Source: Nitrospirales bacterium
Lineage (GTDB): Bacteria; Nitrospirota; Nitrospiria; Nitrospirales; UBA8639
Reading direction: 5' to 3'
DNA length: 51,322 bases
NCBI GenBank assembly: GCA_021603905.1
Contig: BQIU01000022.1
Span: forward strand, 1-51,322
Every line of letters starts with the position of its first letter. Position 1 is the first letter of the stretch. The position numbers were made by a program, and so were the translations under genes. The notes under the pieces were generated by a model. It saw only the letters and a list, made by a program, of their open reading frames with translations. It was not told where the DNA came from and did not search any database. Positions 1 to 8,865 of the stretch are shown in pieces.

Positions 1-1
1 C

Positions 2-1396
2 ATGCTGTTGGGACCGTATGGGTTTATGGACAAGGCCAATGCCGCCGACCGTTTCGAGTCAAAATCCTCGACACCGGTGAGCGCCTTATCCGCAGAAGAC
101 ATTAATCAAATCGTCGATCAGCGCGTGGAAGACATTTTAAACAACCGAGTGCAGCCCCCTCCGCCAGAAGACTTTAGTCAACCCCCAGGACTCGGGGAAA
201 CCACACAAACTCCCCAAAGATCGAAAACCCAAATTCAGCAGCAAGGAGTGGACTGGGTGACAGGTGGTTCTGTTCTTCAAGGTGGTCGAACCATCTATGC
301 TAAACCATTTATCCGCGCGCCAAAAACGATCATCGGTGGATATATGGACTTTACTATTTCAGATTGTAATCATGCCGGCTCTCGGGATTGCTCAGAAGGC
401 CTTGAATTTGACCAGGAGCGCTTTGTCCCATTCTTCTATTCCCAGATCACCGATCGTCTGAGCATCGGTGCTGAAGTCGAAATTGAACATGGCGGACCTC
501 AAGGCAATCAAGGCGACGGCGATGTCAAAATCGAATTCGCTACGATGGACTACCGGTTTACCGATTGGCTCAACCTTCGCGGTGGAATTTTATTAATTCC
601 TCTTGGACGGTTTAACCTCGTTCATGACTCTCCACTCAACGATCTTCCTCTTCGGCCAATGGTCAGCCGACTCATCATTCCGTCCACCTTTGCTGAATCC
701 GGCATTGGGATCTTTGGTACGGTCTATCCTACCCAATTAGCCAAGGTCGACTATGAATTCTACGTCACACAAGGATTTGACGGAGGAAGCAGCCAGGGCA
801 ACATTGGAGGAACCTTCGGAGAAGGAGGGTATCGAGGAAATCGTGGAAGCTTTCAAACGGACAACAATCAGAACAAGGCCATTGTCAGCCGCATATCGGT
901 GAGTCCGATTCTCGGAATTGAGGTCGCCGGATCGGTCCATCACGGCAAATGGGATGATGAGGGAAGACACAACATGACTATCGTGGCCGTTGATGGATTA
1001 CTTCAACGCGGACCATTTGAAGTGCTTGGCGAAGCGGCCTGGACACACGTTCAAGGAGGCAATCGCACACCGGATACGGCCGCAGGTATTCCTCCACAAA
1101 AAATGGCTGGCTATTATGTCCAGGGCAATTACCACTTTATGCCGAACGTGTTGAAACAAGCGGCTCCGTCCTTCTTTTCCGATGCGTCAACCTTTACGGG
1201 GGTGATCCGTTGGGGGCAAGTGGATACGAATACTCAAAACTCTAACAATGTGAATGATGTGAGTCGACTGACCTTCGGCGTGAATTTCCGTCCCGTTGAA
1301 GACGCAGTCATCAAGTTAGCCTATACCCTCAACGATCACGAAGATGATCCAGGACAACGAAACGGCTGGCAATTTAGTATGGCGACCTATTTCTAA
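2..1396 (+). CDS. Outer-membrane porin, OprO/OprP-like (5' end probably cut by window edge)
   Basis: The 464 visible residues look like a mature porin: a short region rich in Gln and Pro (about residues 25-80), then alternating beta-strand segments, ending in ATYF with a terminal Phe as usual for outer-membrane barrels. The segment around residues 185-240 (DWLNLRGGILLIPLGRFNL, then AESGIGIFG) resembles phosphate-selective porin O/P proteins. The ATG at base 2 leaves only a stub of signal peptide ending in ANA before ADRF, with no hydrophobic core, so the true start is probably upstream of the window. A lipoprotein and an FMN-binding protein follow closely, suggesting one operon. The substrate is unknown. 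Confidence 0.75.
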   Translation: MLLGPYGFMDKANAADRFESKSSTPVSALSAEDINQIVDQRVEDILNNRVQPPPPEDFSQPPGLGETTQTPQRSKTQIQQQGVDWVTGGSVLQGGRTIYAKPFIRAPKTIIGGYMDFTISDCNHAGSRDCSEGLEFDQERFVPFFYSQITDRLSIGAEVEIEHGGPQGNQGDGDVKIEFATMDYRFTDWLNLRGGILLIPLGRFNLVHDSPLNDLPLRPMVSRLIIPSTFAESGIGIFGTVYPTQLAKVDYEFYVTQGFDGGSSQGNIGGTFGEGGYRGNRGSFQTDNNQNKAIVSRISVSPILGIEVAGSVHHGKWDDEGRHNMTIVAVDGLLQRGPFEVLGEAAWTHVQGGNRTPDTAAGIPPQKMAGYYVQGNYHFMPNVLKQAAPSFFSDASTFTGVIRWGQVDTNTQNSNNVNDVSRLTFGVNFRPVEDAVIKLAYTLNDHEDDPGQRNGWQFSMATYF

Positions 1397-1433
1397 GTGA
1401 GTGCTGATCGCTCTATGAGTGAAAAGGTACACA

Positions 1434-1871
1434 ATGTCTAAACTGTTTTTAGTCATGTTATTTCTGCTATTTCTCACGTCTGGGTGCGTTGGCTGGACCA
1501 GCGCACCCAGCGTAGAGACAAACTGTTCACTTGAACAAACATGGAGTGTAGCCCTTGCCAGCTTGCAAGAATTTGAACTTCGCAGTATCGATCAAAAAAC
1601 TCGAGTTATCGAAACCGAGTGGATCAAGGTACAAACAAGTCGGCTTAGCGGACTCATGAATCGAAATCTCAATGAAGAACGGGCTCGGTTCGTCTTGACC
1701 ATTCAACCTGAAAATACAGGACAAAGCACGGTCACGGTCAAACAAATTCGAGAGTTTTGGTCACCCCAAGGAGTGCAATCGAGGTCTTGGAGACAAATTC
1801 CAGCAAACGAAGATCAAGAACGACAACTTGCAGCACGGATTCAAGCTAAACTGAAGAGGGCACCATGTTAA
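1434..1871 (+). CDS. Small outer-membrane lipoprotein, BamC-like
   Basis: A 145-residue protein with a signal peptide whose lipobox LTSGC places the lipidated Cys near residue 20. The mature part carries a pattern like one repeat of BamC/NlpB lipoproteins (RSIDQKTRVIETEW followed by two beta strands). I chose the ATG at 1434 because AAAAGG lies just upstream; an in-frame GTG at 1419 would only add five residues before the signal peptide. It overlaps the next gene by 7 bases, so translation is probably coupled. Family membership is tentative; a lipoprotein anchored in the outer membrane is well supported. Confidence 0.7.
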   Translation: MSKLFLVMLFLLFLTSGCVGWTSAPSVETNCSLEQTWSVALASLQEFELRSIDQKTRVIETEWIKVQTSRLSGLMNRNLNEERARFVLTIQPENTGQSTVTVKQIREFWSPQGVQSRSWRQIPANEDQERQLAARIQAKLKRAPC

Positions 1872-2584
1872 CTATTCATCGTCGATCGACCATCATCACT
1901 GCATGTTATGTGGGACTTATTCTATTCGTATTTTCTGGCGTGATTGCCACAACCGCTCACGCCAAACAACAGCTTGAACGAATTTGGGACCATGAATTGA
2001 ACCGATGGCTAAACGCCGAAGAACTCGGGCATTTGGAGGTATATTTCACCGAGGAAGAAGCGGCAAAAGTCATGTTTCCTGATTCAGACAACATTCGCAA
2101 AGCCACCCTATCATTGAACCCCGAACAAAAAAAATTAGTCGAAGAACAGATTGGATGGAAATTTCCTGAAACCTCCTTTACGACCTATATCGGGGAAACG
2201 GGTGGAAAGGCTGATGGATATGCCATGGTCCAAAACACGATCGGCAAACACCGCCCAATCACGTACATGGTTTCCGTCGATACTGAGGGGGAAGTCACAA
2301 ACTTTGAAGTCCTAGTGTATCGGGAAGCCCGAGGTAACGAAATTGCGACCAAACGATTCAATTATCAATATCAGGGTAAGGACTTACGGGATCCTATTCG
2401 AATCAATCGCGATATCATCAATATCTCCGGCGCAACCATGTCCGTGCGTTCAGCCAGTGCCGGAGTCAAGCGAGTCCTTGTCCTTGTCAATGAATTTTAT
2501 TTAAAACCGCTAGGATTGGGAACCAACACACTCGTCGCGGGAAATGCAGAAAAAGGCTTCCTTGAATCCATTTTAGGATTTTGA
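1865..2584 (+). CDS. Secreted FMN-binding domain protein (NqrC/RnfG-type flavoprotein)
   Basis: This 239-residue protein starts with a signal peptide ending at AHA (about residue 33), so it acts in the periplasm. Its C-terminal half matches the FMN-binding domain of RnfG/NqrC proteins: the motif ISGATMS (SGAT at residues 188-191) is the usual site where FMN is attached covalently through the Thr. The central segment GYAMVQNTIGKHRPITYMVSVD is the conserved core of the fold. The start has GAGGG upstream and overlaps the lipoprotein gene. A 4-TM protein follows 17 bases downstream and may pass electrons to this flavoprotein; that pairing is inference from context. Confidence 0.85.
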   Translation: MLTIHRRSTIITACYVGLILFVFSGVIATTAHAKQQLERIWDHELNRWLNAEELGHLEVYFTEEEAAKVMFPDSDNIRKATLSLNPEQKKLVEEQIGWKFPETSFTTYIGETGGKADGYAMVQNTIGKHRPITYMVSVDTEGEVTNFEVLVYREARGNEIATKRFNYQYQGKDLRDPIRINRDIINISGATMSVRSASAGVKRVLVLVNEFYLKPLGLGTNTLVAGNAEKGFLESILGF

Positions 2585-2601
2585 ATGACAAGTGATACGG
2601 C

Positions 2602-3117
2602 ATGCGGAATTTTAATACACGGTTTCGCCTCCGCGACACCGATCGACAAATACGACTGGTCTACACCTGGTTTCTTCTCATCATGTTGGCCGGGTTTATC
2701 TTTACCTTTGTCTGGGCCCATAGCATGACAGATCTGTCCCCAAAGGGCATCGCCCAGCATTATCGCGGCTCTGATGCCAACTTTGGCGAACCCATGTCAT
2801 TTGGCCAGCTAGCCGAGACTACCCACTTTCATTTATTCACAATGCCCGTCGTCTTCTTGATCATGGTACATGTCCTCTACCTCACGATGGCCAGCTCGAT
2901 CACTAAAGTTGTCACGACATGGATCTCATTTTTGGGAGTGACATTAGATCTTGTTTCACCATGGCTGATTACCTATGTGTCACCAGTCTATGTCCTGACT
3001 TTACTAGGCGGTGACATTTTGATGACTATCGGCTTCTTAATTATGTTTGTCATTCCCATGCGCGAAATGTGGTTTCACAAGAACGCATTGACGTATAGCA
3101 GCGACTACGACGACTAA
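2602..3117 (+). CDS. Four-helix integral membrane protein, possible cytochrome b-like electron carrier
   Basis: A 171-residue protein with four clear hydrophobic helices at about residues 19-41, 76-98, 103-126 and 130-152. Histidines in or next to helix 2 (THFHLF and MVHVLY) are spaced like possible heme ligands, but I recognise no named family with confidence. It is the last gene of the porin-lipoprotein-flavoprotein set and is followed at once by a strong terminator. With a periplasmic flavoprotein upstream, a role in moving electrons across the inner membrane is plausible but unproven. The Shine-Dalgarno is weak; ATG 2602 is the only reasonable start. Confidence 0.65.
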   Translation: MRNFNTRFRLRDTDRQIRLVYTWFLLIMLAGFIFTFVWAHSMTDLSPKGIAQHYRGSDANFGEPMSFGQLAETTHFHLFTMPVVFLIMVHVLYLTMASSITKVVTTWISFLGVTLDLVSPWLITYVSPVYVLTLLGGDILMTIGFLIMFVIPMREMWFHKNALTYSSDYDD

Positions 3118-3173
3118 AATGACGTTTTCGTAATTCAAGACAACATTCCAAACAGGCCAGAGACCTTGAGTCC

Positions 3174-3213
3174 AGAGCCCATGAGAGTGACGAACCTCTC
3201 GTGGGCTCTTTTT
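3174..3213 (+). terminator. Rho-independent terminator after the porin-flavoprotein operon
   Basis: Arms 3174-3187 and 3196-3209 form a 14-base stem with one non-pairing or wobble position around an 8-base loop, followed by a run of T (3207-3213). It closes the operon whose last gene ends at 3117. Confidence 0.85.
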
Positions 3214-3222
3214 ATTCGTGCT

Positions 3223-3285
3223 AGGGGCGGGACCCATCATCCGCTTCAGATAGCGGGGGACTGTCCTCCTGGTCCCTCCGCCCCT
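3223..3285. other. GC-rich structured intergenic segment
   Basis: Outer arms 3223-3233 and 3272-3285 pair (AGGGGCGG with its complement, then GAC with GTC, with a small bulge). Inside them is a second hairpin, CCGCT paired with AGCGG (3241-3256). The segment lies between a terminator and the peroxidase gene and is more GC-rich than its surroundings. It could be a small RNA, a folded leader or a palindromic repeat; the sequence alone does not decide. Confidence 0.4.
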
Positions 3286-3419
3286 CTGCATGTACGAGAG
3301 TACCGACGTCCAGAAAATGGACATGGAATTTCATTGCGTTCCTAGGAAATTTTTTCCCGACAGTAGATTATGTTCTTTTTATATGCAGGTCTTTTATTCA
3401 AATTGACGGAGGATTAACA

Positions 3420-5192
3420 ATGAAATCCCAAGCCGACAGATACCAAGCGTTGCAATACGCATTTATGATGGCGTCACTGATGCTGGGGCTGGGGGTCGTA
3501 ACGAATCCAGCCAATACGTTTGCCCAAGAAATCGAAGAAGCCGATCCAGCAGAAATTACAGCCGGCGAACGCCTATTTGTCGAAACGCGGTTTGCTCAAT
3601 TTTTTAAAACATTTCTGGATGATGGTGGCGATACGAACGATTCTCTTCCAACAGGGGACCCCGCTCTCGATAGAACCGTGAATGCAAGTTTGACATCTCA
3701 ACAATTAGCTAACGGTCCATTCGCCGGTCAATCCATGAACTGTCGAAGTTGCCATTTTGTTGATGAACTTGGCGTCGAAGAGCCCTTAGAGGGATATTCA
3801 ATGCGCACATACTCCGATTTCGCTCGGCGCAGTCCTATCCCTGCCCGAGAAGATGGAAAAACGACCGCTGTACGAAATGCACCCGCACTGGTCAATGCGT
3901 CATTAGCTCGCAAAAATTTTCTCCTACATCTTGATGGGGAATTTACAACCGTGGCTGACCTGGTCGAAGGGACATTGACCGGTCGTAACTATGGCTGGGT
4001 ACCTGGAGAAAAAGCCGAAGCCATCGCCCATGTGGCCAGAATCGTACGAGAAGATAAGGGAACAGGTGACTTGGCTCAAGAATTCGGAGGACTCTCCTAT
4101 TCGGTACTTCTCAAAGGAACAGATCCAGTCATTCCAAAAGACTTCATCCTCCCGGACGAATTTCGGGCAGACGTGCTGAATGCCACGAATGAAGAAATCT
4201 TTCAAGCGGTAGCAAAACTCATCGCCGCCTACACTGAAGATTTACGTTTCTCTCAAGACGAGGATGGCAATTTCAATCTTTCGCCTTACGATGTATTTCT
4301 CGAAATCAATGGGTTACCACGGCAGACCAAGAAATGGGAATCGGACCTCAGGTACAGCACACAATTGCTTCGAAAGATACTAAGATTAGAAGAGAAAGGG
4401 CAGTTACAGTTTATCACTAAAAATCCAAATACACCCGATGGTGGATTCGAATTTCACGACCAGTCGTTTGCCTTTGGCGAGCAAGAATTACAAGGGCTCA
4501 AGATATTTTTTACCCAGAAAAATCATCGGTTTCAACCAAGTGACCGGGCTCAAGGCAAAATAGGGAACTGCATAGCCTGTCATACAGCGCCAAATTTTAC
4601 AGATTTCAAATTTCACAATACGGGCATTGCACAGGCAGAGTATGACGGAATCCATGGCACTGGAGCCTTTGCCCAGCTCAACATTCCAGACCTGTGGCAA
4701 CGTTATCGTCACCATAACGAGTACTTGCCCGCCACCGAACAGCACCCGCAAGCCAAGGAACCATTTCGAACGATTCCTACGACAGAAAACATTCAATACA
4801 CGGATTTGGGGATCTGGAATATTTTCATGAATCCTGACTTCCCTAAATCTCAGGAACGAATCTGGATCACTCTTTGTAAGGAATCGCTCAGTGAGAGTTT
4901 TCGAGTGAGAAACATTATTCGATTCTGTCGGCCCAGCCGACTTCTGCCGAAAGCGATCGCCCGATTCAAAACGCCGGGCCTCCGCGATCTGAGTCATTCG
5001 GCACCGTTCAGTCATACGGGTCAAGTTGACACGCTGGAGGATGTCGTACGCGGCTACATCACGAATTCCGAAATGCGACGGCAGGGAACCCTTCGAAATG
5101 GTGATCAACGACTAAAGAATATTGCGCTGACGGAACAGGATATTGCGCCATTGGTCTTGTTTTTAAAATCACTCAACGAAGATTACAGTTAA
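3420..5192 (+). CDS. Di-heme cytochrome c peroxidase/MauG-like protein
   Basis: A 590-residue exported protein with two c-type heme motifs, CRSCH (C108, C111, H112) and CIACH (C384, C387, H388). Two widely spaced CxxCH motifs and the late segment FKTPGLRDLSHSAPFSHTG are typical of the bacterial di-heme peroxidase/MauG superfamily, whose members reduce H2O2 or oxidise a partner in the periplasm. The signal peptide runs to about residue 35 (TFAQE). It is longer than classical CcpA (about 330 residues), with extra sequence between the hemes. GGAGG lies ideally before ATG 3420. It stands alone between a terminator and a PEP-CTERM gene. The substrate is not predictable. Confidence 0.85.
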   Translation: MKSQADRYQALQYAFMMASLMLGLGVVTNPANTFAQEIEEADPAEITAGERLFVETRFAQFFKTFLDDGGDTNDSLPTGDPALDRTVNASLTSQQLANGPFAGQSMNCRSCHFVDELGVEEPLEGYSMRTYSDFARRSPIPAREDGKTTAVRNAPALVNASLARKNFLLHLDGEFTTVADLVEGTLTGRNYGWVPGEKAEAIAHVARIVREDKGTGDLAQEFGGLSYSVLLKGTDPVIPKDFILPDEFRADVLNATNEEIFQAVAKLIAAYTEDLRFSQDEDGNFNLSPYDVFLEINGLPRQTKKWESDLRYSTQLLRKILRLEEKGQLQFITKNPNTPDGGFEFHDQSFAFGEQELQGLKIFFTQKNHRFQPSDRAQGKIGNCIACHTAPNFTDFKFHNTGIAQAEYDGIHGTGAFAQLNIPDLWQRYRHHNEYLPATEQHPQAKEPFRTIPTTENIQYTDLGIWNIFMNPDFPKSQERIWITLCKESLSESFRVRNIIRFCRPSRLLPKAIARFKTPGLRDLSHSAPFSHTGQVDTLEDVVRGYITNSEMRRQGTLRNGDQRLKNIALTEQDIAPLVLFLKSLNEDYS

Positions 5193-5228
5193 ACCAGGAT
5201 TTCGCCACAACAATCAGGAGTCAGATTC

Positions 5229-5978
5229 ATGACGAGACAAGACAACATAAGACGCACTCCACGATCCTCATGGAGCCAGACATGCTTTATTGCTTTTTCA
5301 TCTGTGATTTGCAGTCTAATGGTTCTATCAATTGCTCACGCCACGGCTTTAAGCGAAGCTGACGTTCAGGCTCAATTGACATTGGCGATACCGTCTACCG
5401 GAATTGAATTTGGAATCATTGACTCATTCGGAATCACCTACACCATCGAAAATGGTCACGCATCGGCCACCGCCTTCGCTCCCACCCCACAGGACATCAA
5501 TCATGGAATTCAAGCGGGTGCCAAGGCAACCGCGAATGCATCGCCCTCAGGATCGGCCATGGGAATCGGTGCAGCATTCGGGGTGATCGAGTTGACGAAT
5601 ACGACCACAAATCCCGTCGATATTGACCTCACGGTAATCTACAAATGGTCACTACAAGGCTCTGTCGATCATCCGAATGCTGAAGAGGCCTATGCTGAAA
5701 TCGCGTTGGAAATTTTCATCAATGATGTTACACAGGCCTCAATATTCGAAGACAATAGTACCTCGCCAAATTTCAGTATGGACTCAGGAAACACTGTGCC
5801 AGGATTTCCCATCACACAGACGTATTCTGGGGTTCCTCTCCCTACCGGAACAACATTTGTCGAAATGGCCGTGGCGGCTCAGGCAGACGCAAGCTCGGCG
5901 ACAGTCCCCGAACCCTCAACATTGCTTCTGCTTGGCTCGGGACTCATCGGATTAACCCTTTACTATCGAAAAAAATGA
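5229..5978 (+). CDS. PEP-CTERM surface/secreted protein
   Basis: A 249-residue protein with an N-terminal signal peptide (hydrophobic core about residues 18-37, ending AHA) and a classical C-terminal sorting tail: VPEPSTLLLLGSGLIGL, then YYRKK, i.e. the PEP motif, one membrane helix and a basic end. Such tails are processed by an exosortase and the protein is released to the surface or matrix. The middle is a beta-rich domain with many Ala, Thr and Gly and no recognisable catalytic motif. AGGAG precedes ATG 5229, 36 bases after the peroxidase gene, so both may share a transcript. No exosortase gene is in the window. Confidence 0.85.
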   Translation: MTRQDNIRRTPRSSWSQTCFIAFSSVICSLMVLSIAHATALSEADVQAQLTLAIPSTGIEFGIIDSFGITYTIENGHASATAFAPTPQDINHGIQAGAKATANASPSGSAMGIGAAFGVIELTNTTTNPVDIDLTVIYKWSLQGSVDHPNAEEAYAEIALEIFINDVTQASIFEDNSTSPNFSMDSGNTVPGFPITQTYSGVPLPTGTTFVEMAVAAQADASSATVPEPSTLLLLGSGLIGLTLYYRKK

Positions 5979-6045
5979 CAGGAAAGTCAGCATGACGATT
6001 GACCCATAATTTAGTTCAACCCATATGGCCAGAGGACCTGATCCC

Positions 6046-6083
6046 AGAGCCCAAAGTGTTTCAACACTTTGGGCTCTTTTTTT
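6046..6083 (+). terminator. Strong rho-independent terminator
   Basis: A perfect 15-base inverted repeat (6046-6060 with 6063-6077) followed by a T run to 6083. It ends the peroxidase/PEP-CTERM unit and insulates the AraC-type regulator gene. Confidence 0.93.
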
Positions 6084-6188
6084 CACCCTGAAGAACAACC
6101 AAACGATCTGATGACTGAAAAATTTCTATACGGACAACAAAGACAGACAGCTCAGGCTGATCGTGAATTAACGTACGGGAGGATTACC

Positions 6189-6728
6189 ATGACCGTATCT
6201 CAGTTAACTGCACCCCAGATAGAGTCGCATAGAAGAGGTGAAAAAGACTTAATCCAAGAACTTCGTGAGTTTACAGAAAACTGGGTCAATCGAATGAAAC
6301 TCCTGAAACCCGTCAACGAGCCACAAGCCATTGCCCGGGAAGTGATGGATGAACTCTTGATTTACGGGATCAATCCCTCACACACGATGAACCCCCTGCC
6401 AAGACAAATTCATGATTTTATCATGTCAAACCTTCGTCATGGCGTCTCACTGAAAGATCTCTCAAAATTTCTGGGGTATTCTGAGAAATATTGCTCCGAA
6501 CTGTTTCAATCACAAATGGGGGAGTCTTTTTCTGCTTATCTCAGACGTGTGAGAATTGAAAGAGCTCAGCGACTCTTGGAAGATGAAAGTATCGGGCTCA
6601 CGCATATTGCCGACGAATTGGGGTTCGGGGATCAATTTGCATTCAGTCACTTCTTTAAGAAGACAACAGGACAGTCTCCCAGGCAATTTCGTCACAATGT
6701 ACAGAGAAATCTCAAAGTCCATGCATGA
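6189..6728 (+). CDS. AraC-family transcriptional regulator
   Basis: A 179-residue protein whose last 100 residues are the AraC double helix-turn-helix: LKDLSKFLGYSEKYCSELF forms the first HTH and LTHIADELGFGDQFAFSHFF with the FKKTTGQSPRQFR signature forms the second. The N-terminal 70 residues look helical and are much shorter than the cupin sensor domain of AraC or PchR. The start at 6189 is chosen because GGGAGGA lies seven bases upstream; an in-frame ATG at 6069 lies inside the preceding terminator. Tandem direct repeats of the kind AraC proteins bind lie upstream of tonB, the receptors and other genes nearby, so this is the best local candidate for their regulator. That link is inference. 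Confidence 0.9.
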   Translation: MTVSQLTAPQIESHRRGEKDLIQELREFTENWVNRMKLLKPVNEPQAIAREVMDELLIYGINPSHTMNPLPRQIHDFIMSNLRHGVSLKDLSKFLGYSEKYCSELFQSQMGESFSAYLRRVRIERAQRLLEDESIGLTHIADELGFGDQFAFSHFFKKTTGQSPRQFRHNVQRNLKVHA

Positions 6729-6876
6729 ACAATCAAACCGAACCTCGTACCACATCTGCGGCATAGACCGTGACGAGGATAGAAGCACAGACCAGATGGT
6801 CGTGGATCATACTCAACATGTCCGCTTCACATCTTTATGTAAAAAGAACCTCAAAAGAAATCGTCGTTCAGGATGA

Positions 6877-7245
6877 CTAGTTTTCCGAAACACTTAAAGT
6901 TCGAATGTACGCAAGCACATCACGAATTTGGTCAGCCGAGAGCGAAGACTTCCAAGCGGGCATACCTTTATCCGTGATTCCATTACTGATAATGGTCAAC
7001 AGTTCGGAGTCCGGATCAGTGCGGACATCCTCACTGGTCAGATCTGCAGGCGGTGGACTGAGATACGCCCCGGTGGGACCATCCCCTTTTCCGCTTTCCC
7101 CGTGGCAGGTCACACAATTCGCTTCAAAAATGGTTCGCCCATTCTTAGGATCTGACTTCGTGTCTTCAGCCGTCACGACCTGCCCCGCGACAGACAAACT
7201 CCAGACCAACACCCCAGCGAACATCAGAACATCAATACGTCGCAT
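6877..7245 (-). CDS. Small periplasmic class I cytochrome c
   Basis: A 122-residue protein with a signal peptide (FAGVLVWSLSVAGQVVTA) and one heme-binding motif CVTCH, followed by GESGKGDGPTGAYLSPPPADL and a C-terminal MPAWKSSLSADQIRDVLAYI. This is the cytochrome c6/cbb3-III-like mono-heme fold, with the Met of GMPAW as likely second axial ligand. I use ATG 7245, which has GGGAAGAG upstream; a TTG at 7263 would extend it by six residues. It lies convergent to the AraC gene and divergent from tonB. Its role would be periplasmic electron transfer; the partner is unknown. Confidence 0.88.
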   Translation of the reverse strand: MRRIDVLMFAGVLVWSLSVAGQVVTAEDTKSDPKNGRTIFEANCVTCHGESGKGDGPTGAYLSPPPADLTSEDVRTDPDSELLTIISNGITDKGMPAWKSSLSADQIRDVLAYIRTLSVSEN

Positions 7246-7409
7246 AGATCTCTTCCCTTTCAAACAATAGAAATAAGTGGATGAATATCGTTACTGGTTA
7301 CACTATATGTTCTAAAAACACTCATGACAACTATCTTTGCCGACCCATCATCATCCAAGAATCCTGTGATGAATGTTGCCTTTTCCACATAACCCATCAT
7401 CTCGTCAAA

Positions 7410-7449
7410 CAGGAATTTGAACATGTTTTTCTGGAGTTTGGACATGTAG
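7410..7449 (+). promoter_or_regulatory. Tandem direct-repeat operator before tonB
   Basis: Two 16-base copies of the element, CAGGAATTTGAACATG (7410) and CTGGAGTTTGGACATG (7431), in direct orientation 21 bases apart, about 100 bases before tonB. The 21-base repeat spacing is that of AraC-type half-sites. No good -10 lies at the distance seen at the other sites. Confidence 0.65.
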
Positions 7450-7544
7450 AACTTACCATGGTCGATGTTAAAGTTGTTATGATTTTGAATTTCGATATCA
7501 ACAAAAAGCACTACAGAATGCCATTGCAGTAGCTTGTTAATTTC

Positions 7545-8756
7545 ATGAATTCTAACGTCACGTTACACCTGAAAACATCTCGATTCACTGTCGCCTCTTG
7601 GATAGGTTCGTTCATATTCCATGGACTCATTATCTTTCTAGCCTTGGAACTTATGGTACATGTCCCCCCCCCACCGTCATCAAAGCCTCACCAGTGGAAT
7701 GTCTCTCTCGTCAAACCCATGCCCTCGCCACAACCGCCACAGCCAAGTCAGACGGTCAAACGAGTCAAGCCAACACAACAAGCTCCGGCCATTCGTCCTC
7801 AGCCAAAGAAACAGATCGCTCAACGCCAACTTCGGACACAACAATCGATCACTCACCAAGTCGTCCACCGACCCCTGCGTCGGCCTGTTACCACACCATC
7901 AGCGATACCTCAACAATCATTACCAAAACCCATGGAACAAACCGCGGTGCGACAATCACCTTCACGCAAGGTCACGACACCTCATCAAAGCATCACCACT
8001 CGGGCTCAACCCGTAAACACTCAACGCCAAGTACGACATGCAACGACAGTGAAGACGACAAATACAAAACATTCAAAGGCCGTGGCCAAAACCGTCACCA
8101 CTGTCCAAACACAGAGCAGTGCACAGCAGACAACACCAGTCAGAACATCTCCCAAACAAGTGAGTGCAACGTCTCAGGTGACAGTCGCCAAAGCCATCTC
8201 TCAACCATCCAGAATCCAAGAGGAAAAAGTACACTCAATGGTCCAGCCCCATTCGGCCGTTGAACGCCCACTGAGTCGTCAACAAGGCGTGGTCGCAAAA
8301 TCAAATACACAACAACAACGCCTGAAACCAGCCATTTTTTCTGGAAGTCCAGATCGTCAAGTAACGAGACGTCTGTCCTCCAAGGCGAAACCTGTCTCAG
8401 CAGCTAAGCCCAAGATTGCTTCGCGACCAAAACCTTCTAAAAATACACGCGTCACATCAAACACCCTCTCACCTGAAGTTCTGGACTTCCTGAAATTACT
8501 TCGGAAAAAAATTCAGAGGCATCGTGAGTACCCACGTATTGCCAAACGACTTGGCTATCATGGCGTCACCACCGTCGCGTTTTCCTTATCGCAAGGCGGA
8601 GACCTCACATTGCTCAAAGTGTCCGAACCCTCAGGGCATTCAATTTTAGATGAAGCCGCCCTGGACGCCATTAAAAAAGTGATTCCCATGAAGCCACCCT
8701 CGATGATGGGAAATGCCGCCATTGAAATCCCCGTGTCGTTTGAATTGCGACGATGA
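7545..8756 (+). CDS. tonB: TonB energy-transducing protein with long low-complexity linker
   Basis: A 403-residue protein: an N-terminal membrane anchor (about residues 14-37, with a His in SFIFHGLII as in TonB anchors), a very long linker rich in Pro, Gln, Thr, Ser and Lys (about 40-305), and a C-terminal TonB domain (about 310-403; QRHREYPRIAKRLGYHG, then VSEPSGHSILDEAALDAIK). It couples ExbB/ExbD proton flow to outer-membrane receptors through the TonB box. The linker is long compared with E. coli TonB (239 residues in total), enough to span a wide periplasm. ExbB and ExbD follow after one unknown gene. The Shine-Dalgarno is weak. The upstream tandem operator suggests iron-responsive expression. 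Confidence 0.9.
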   Translation: MNSNVTLHLKTSRFTVASWIGSFIFHGLIIFLALELMVHVPPPPSSKPHQWNVSLVKPMPSPQPPQPSQTVKRVKPTQQAPAIRPQPKKQIAQRQLRTQQSITHQVVHRPLRRPVTTPSAIPQQSLPKPMEQTAVRQSPSRKVTTPHQSITTRAQPVNTQRQVRHATTVKTTNTKHSKAVAKTVTTVQTQSSAQQTTPVRTSPKQVSATSQVTVAKAISQPSRIQEEKVHSMVQPHSAVERPLSRQQGVVAKSNTQQQRLKPAIFSGSPDRQVTRRLSSKAKPVSAAKPKIASRPKPSKNTRVTSNTLSPEVLDFLKLLRKKIQRHREYPRIAKRLGYHGVTTVAFSLSQGGDLTLLKVSEPSGHSILDEAALDAIKKVIPMKPPSMMGNAAIEIPVSFELRR

Positions 8757-8865
8757 CGACAACGCAACCTCTAACAACAACCGAGTCAATTCAATGTTTC
8801 CGATACACAAATCACCGAGAACAGATCATCAATCTTTTATGGACGTAATAAAAGGAGAACCGACC

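Noticed and set aside
3340-3400. A possible copy of the iron operator before the peroxidase gene (CTAGGAAATTTTTTCC)
   Set aside because: The second half of the element does not match and there is no partner copy 20-22 bases away.
4488-5108. A 206-residue reading frame on the minus strand
   Set aside because: It lies wholly inside the di-heme peroxidase gene, which has both heme motifs and a ribosome site.
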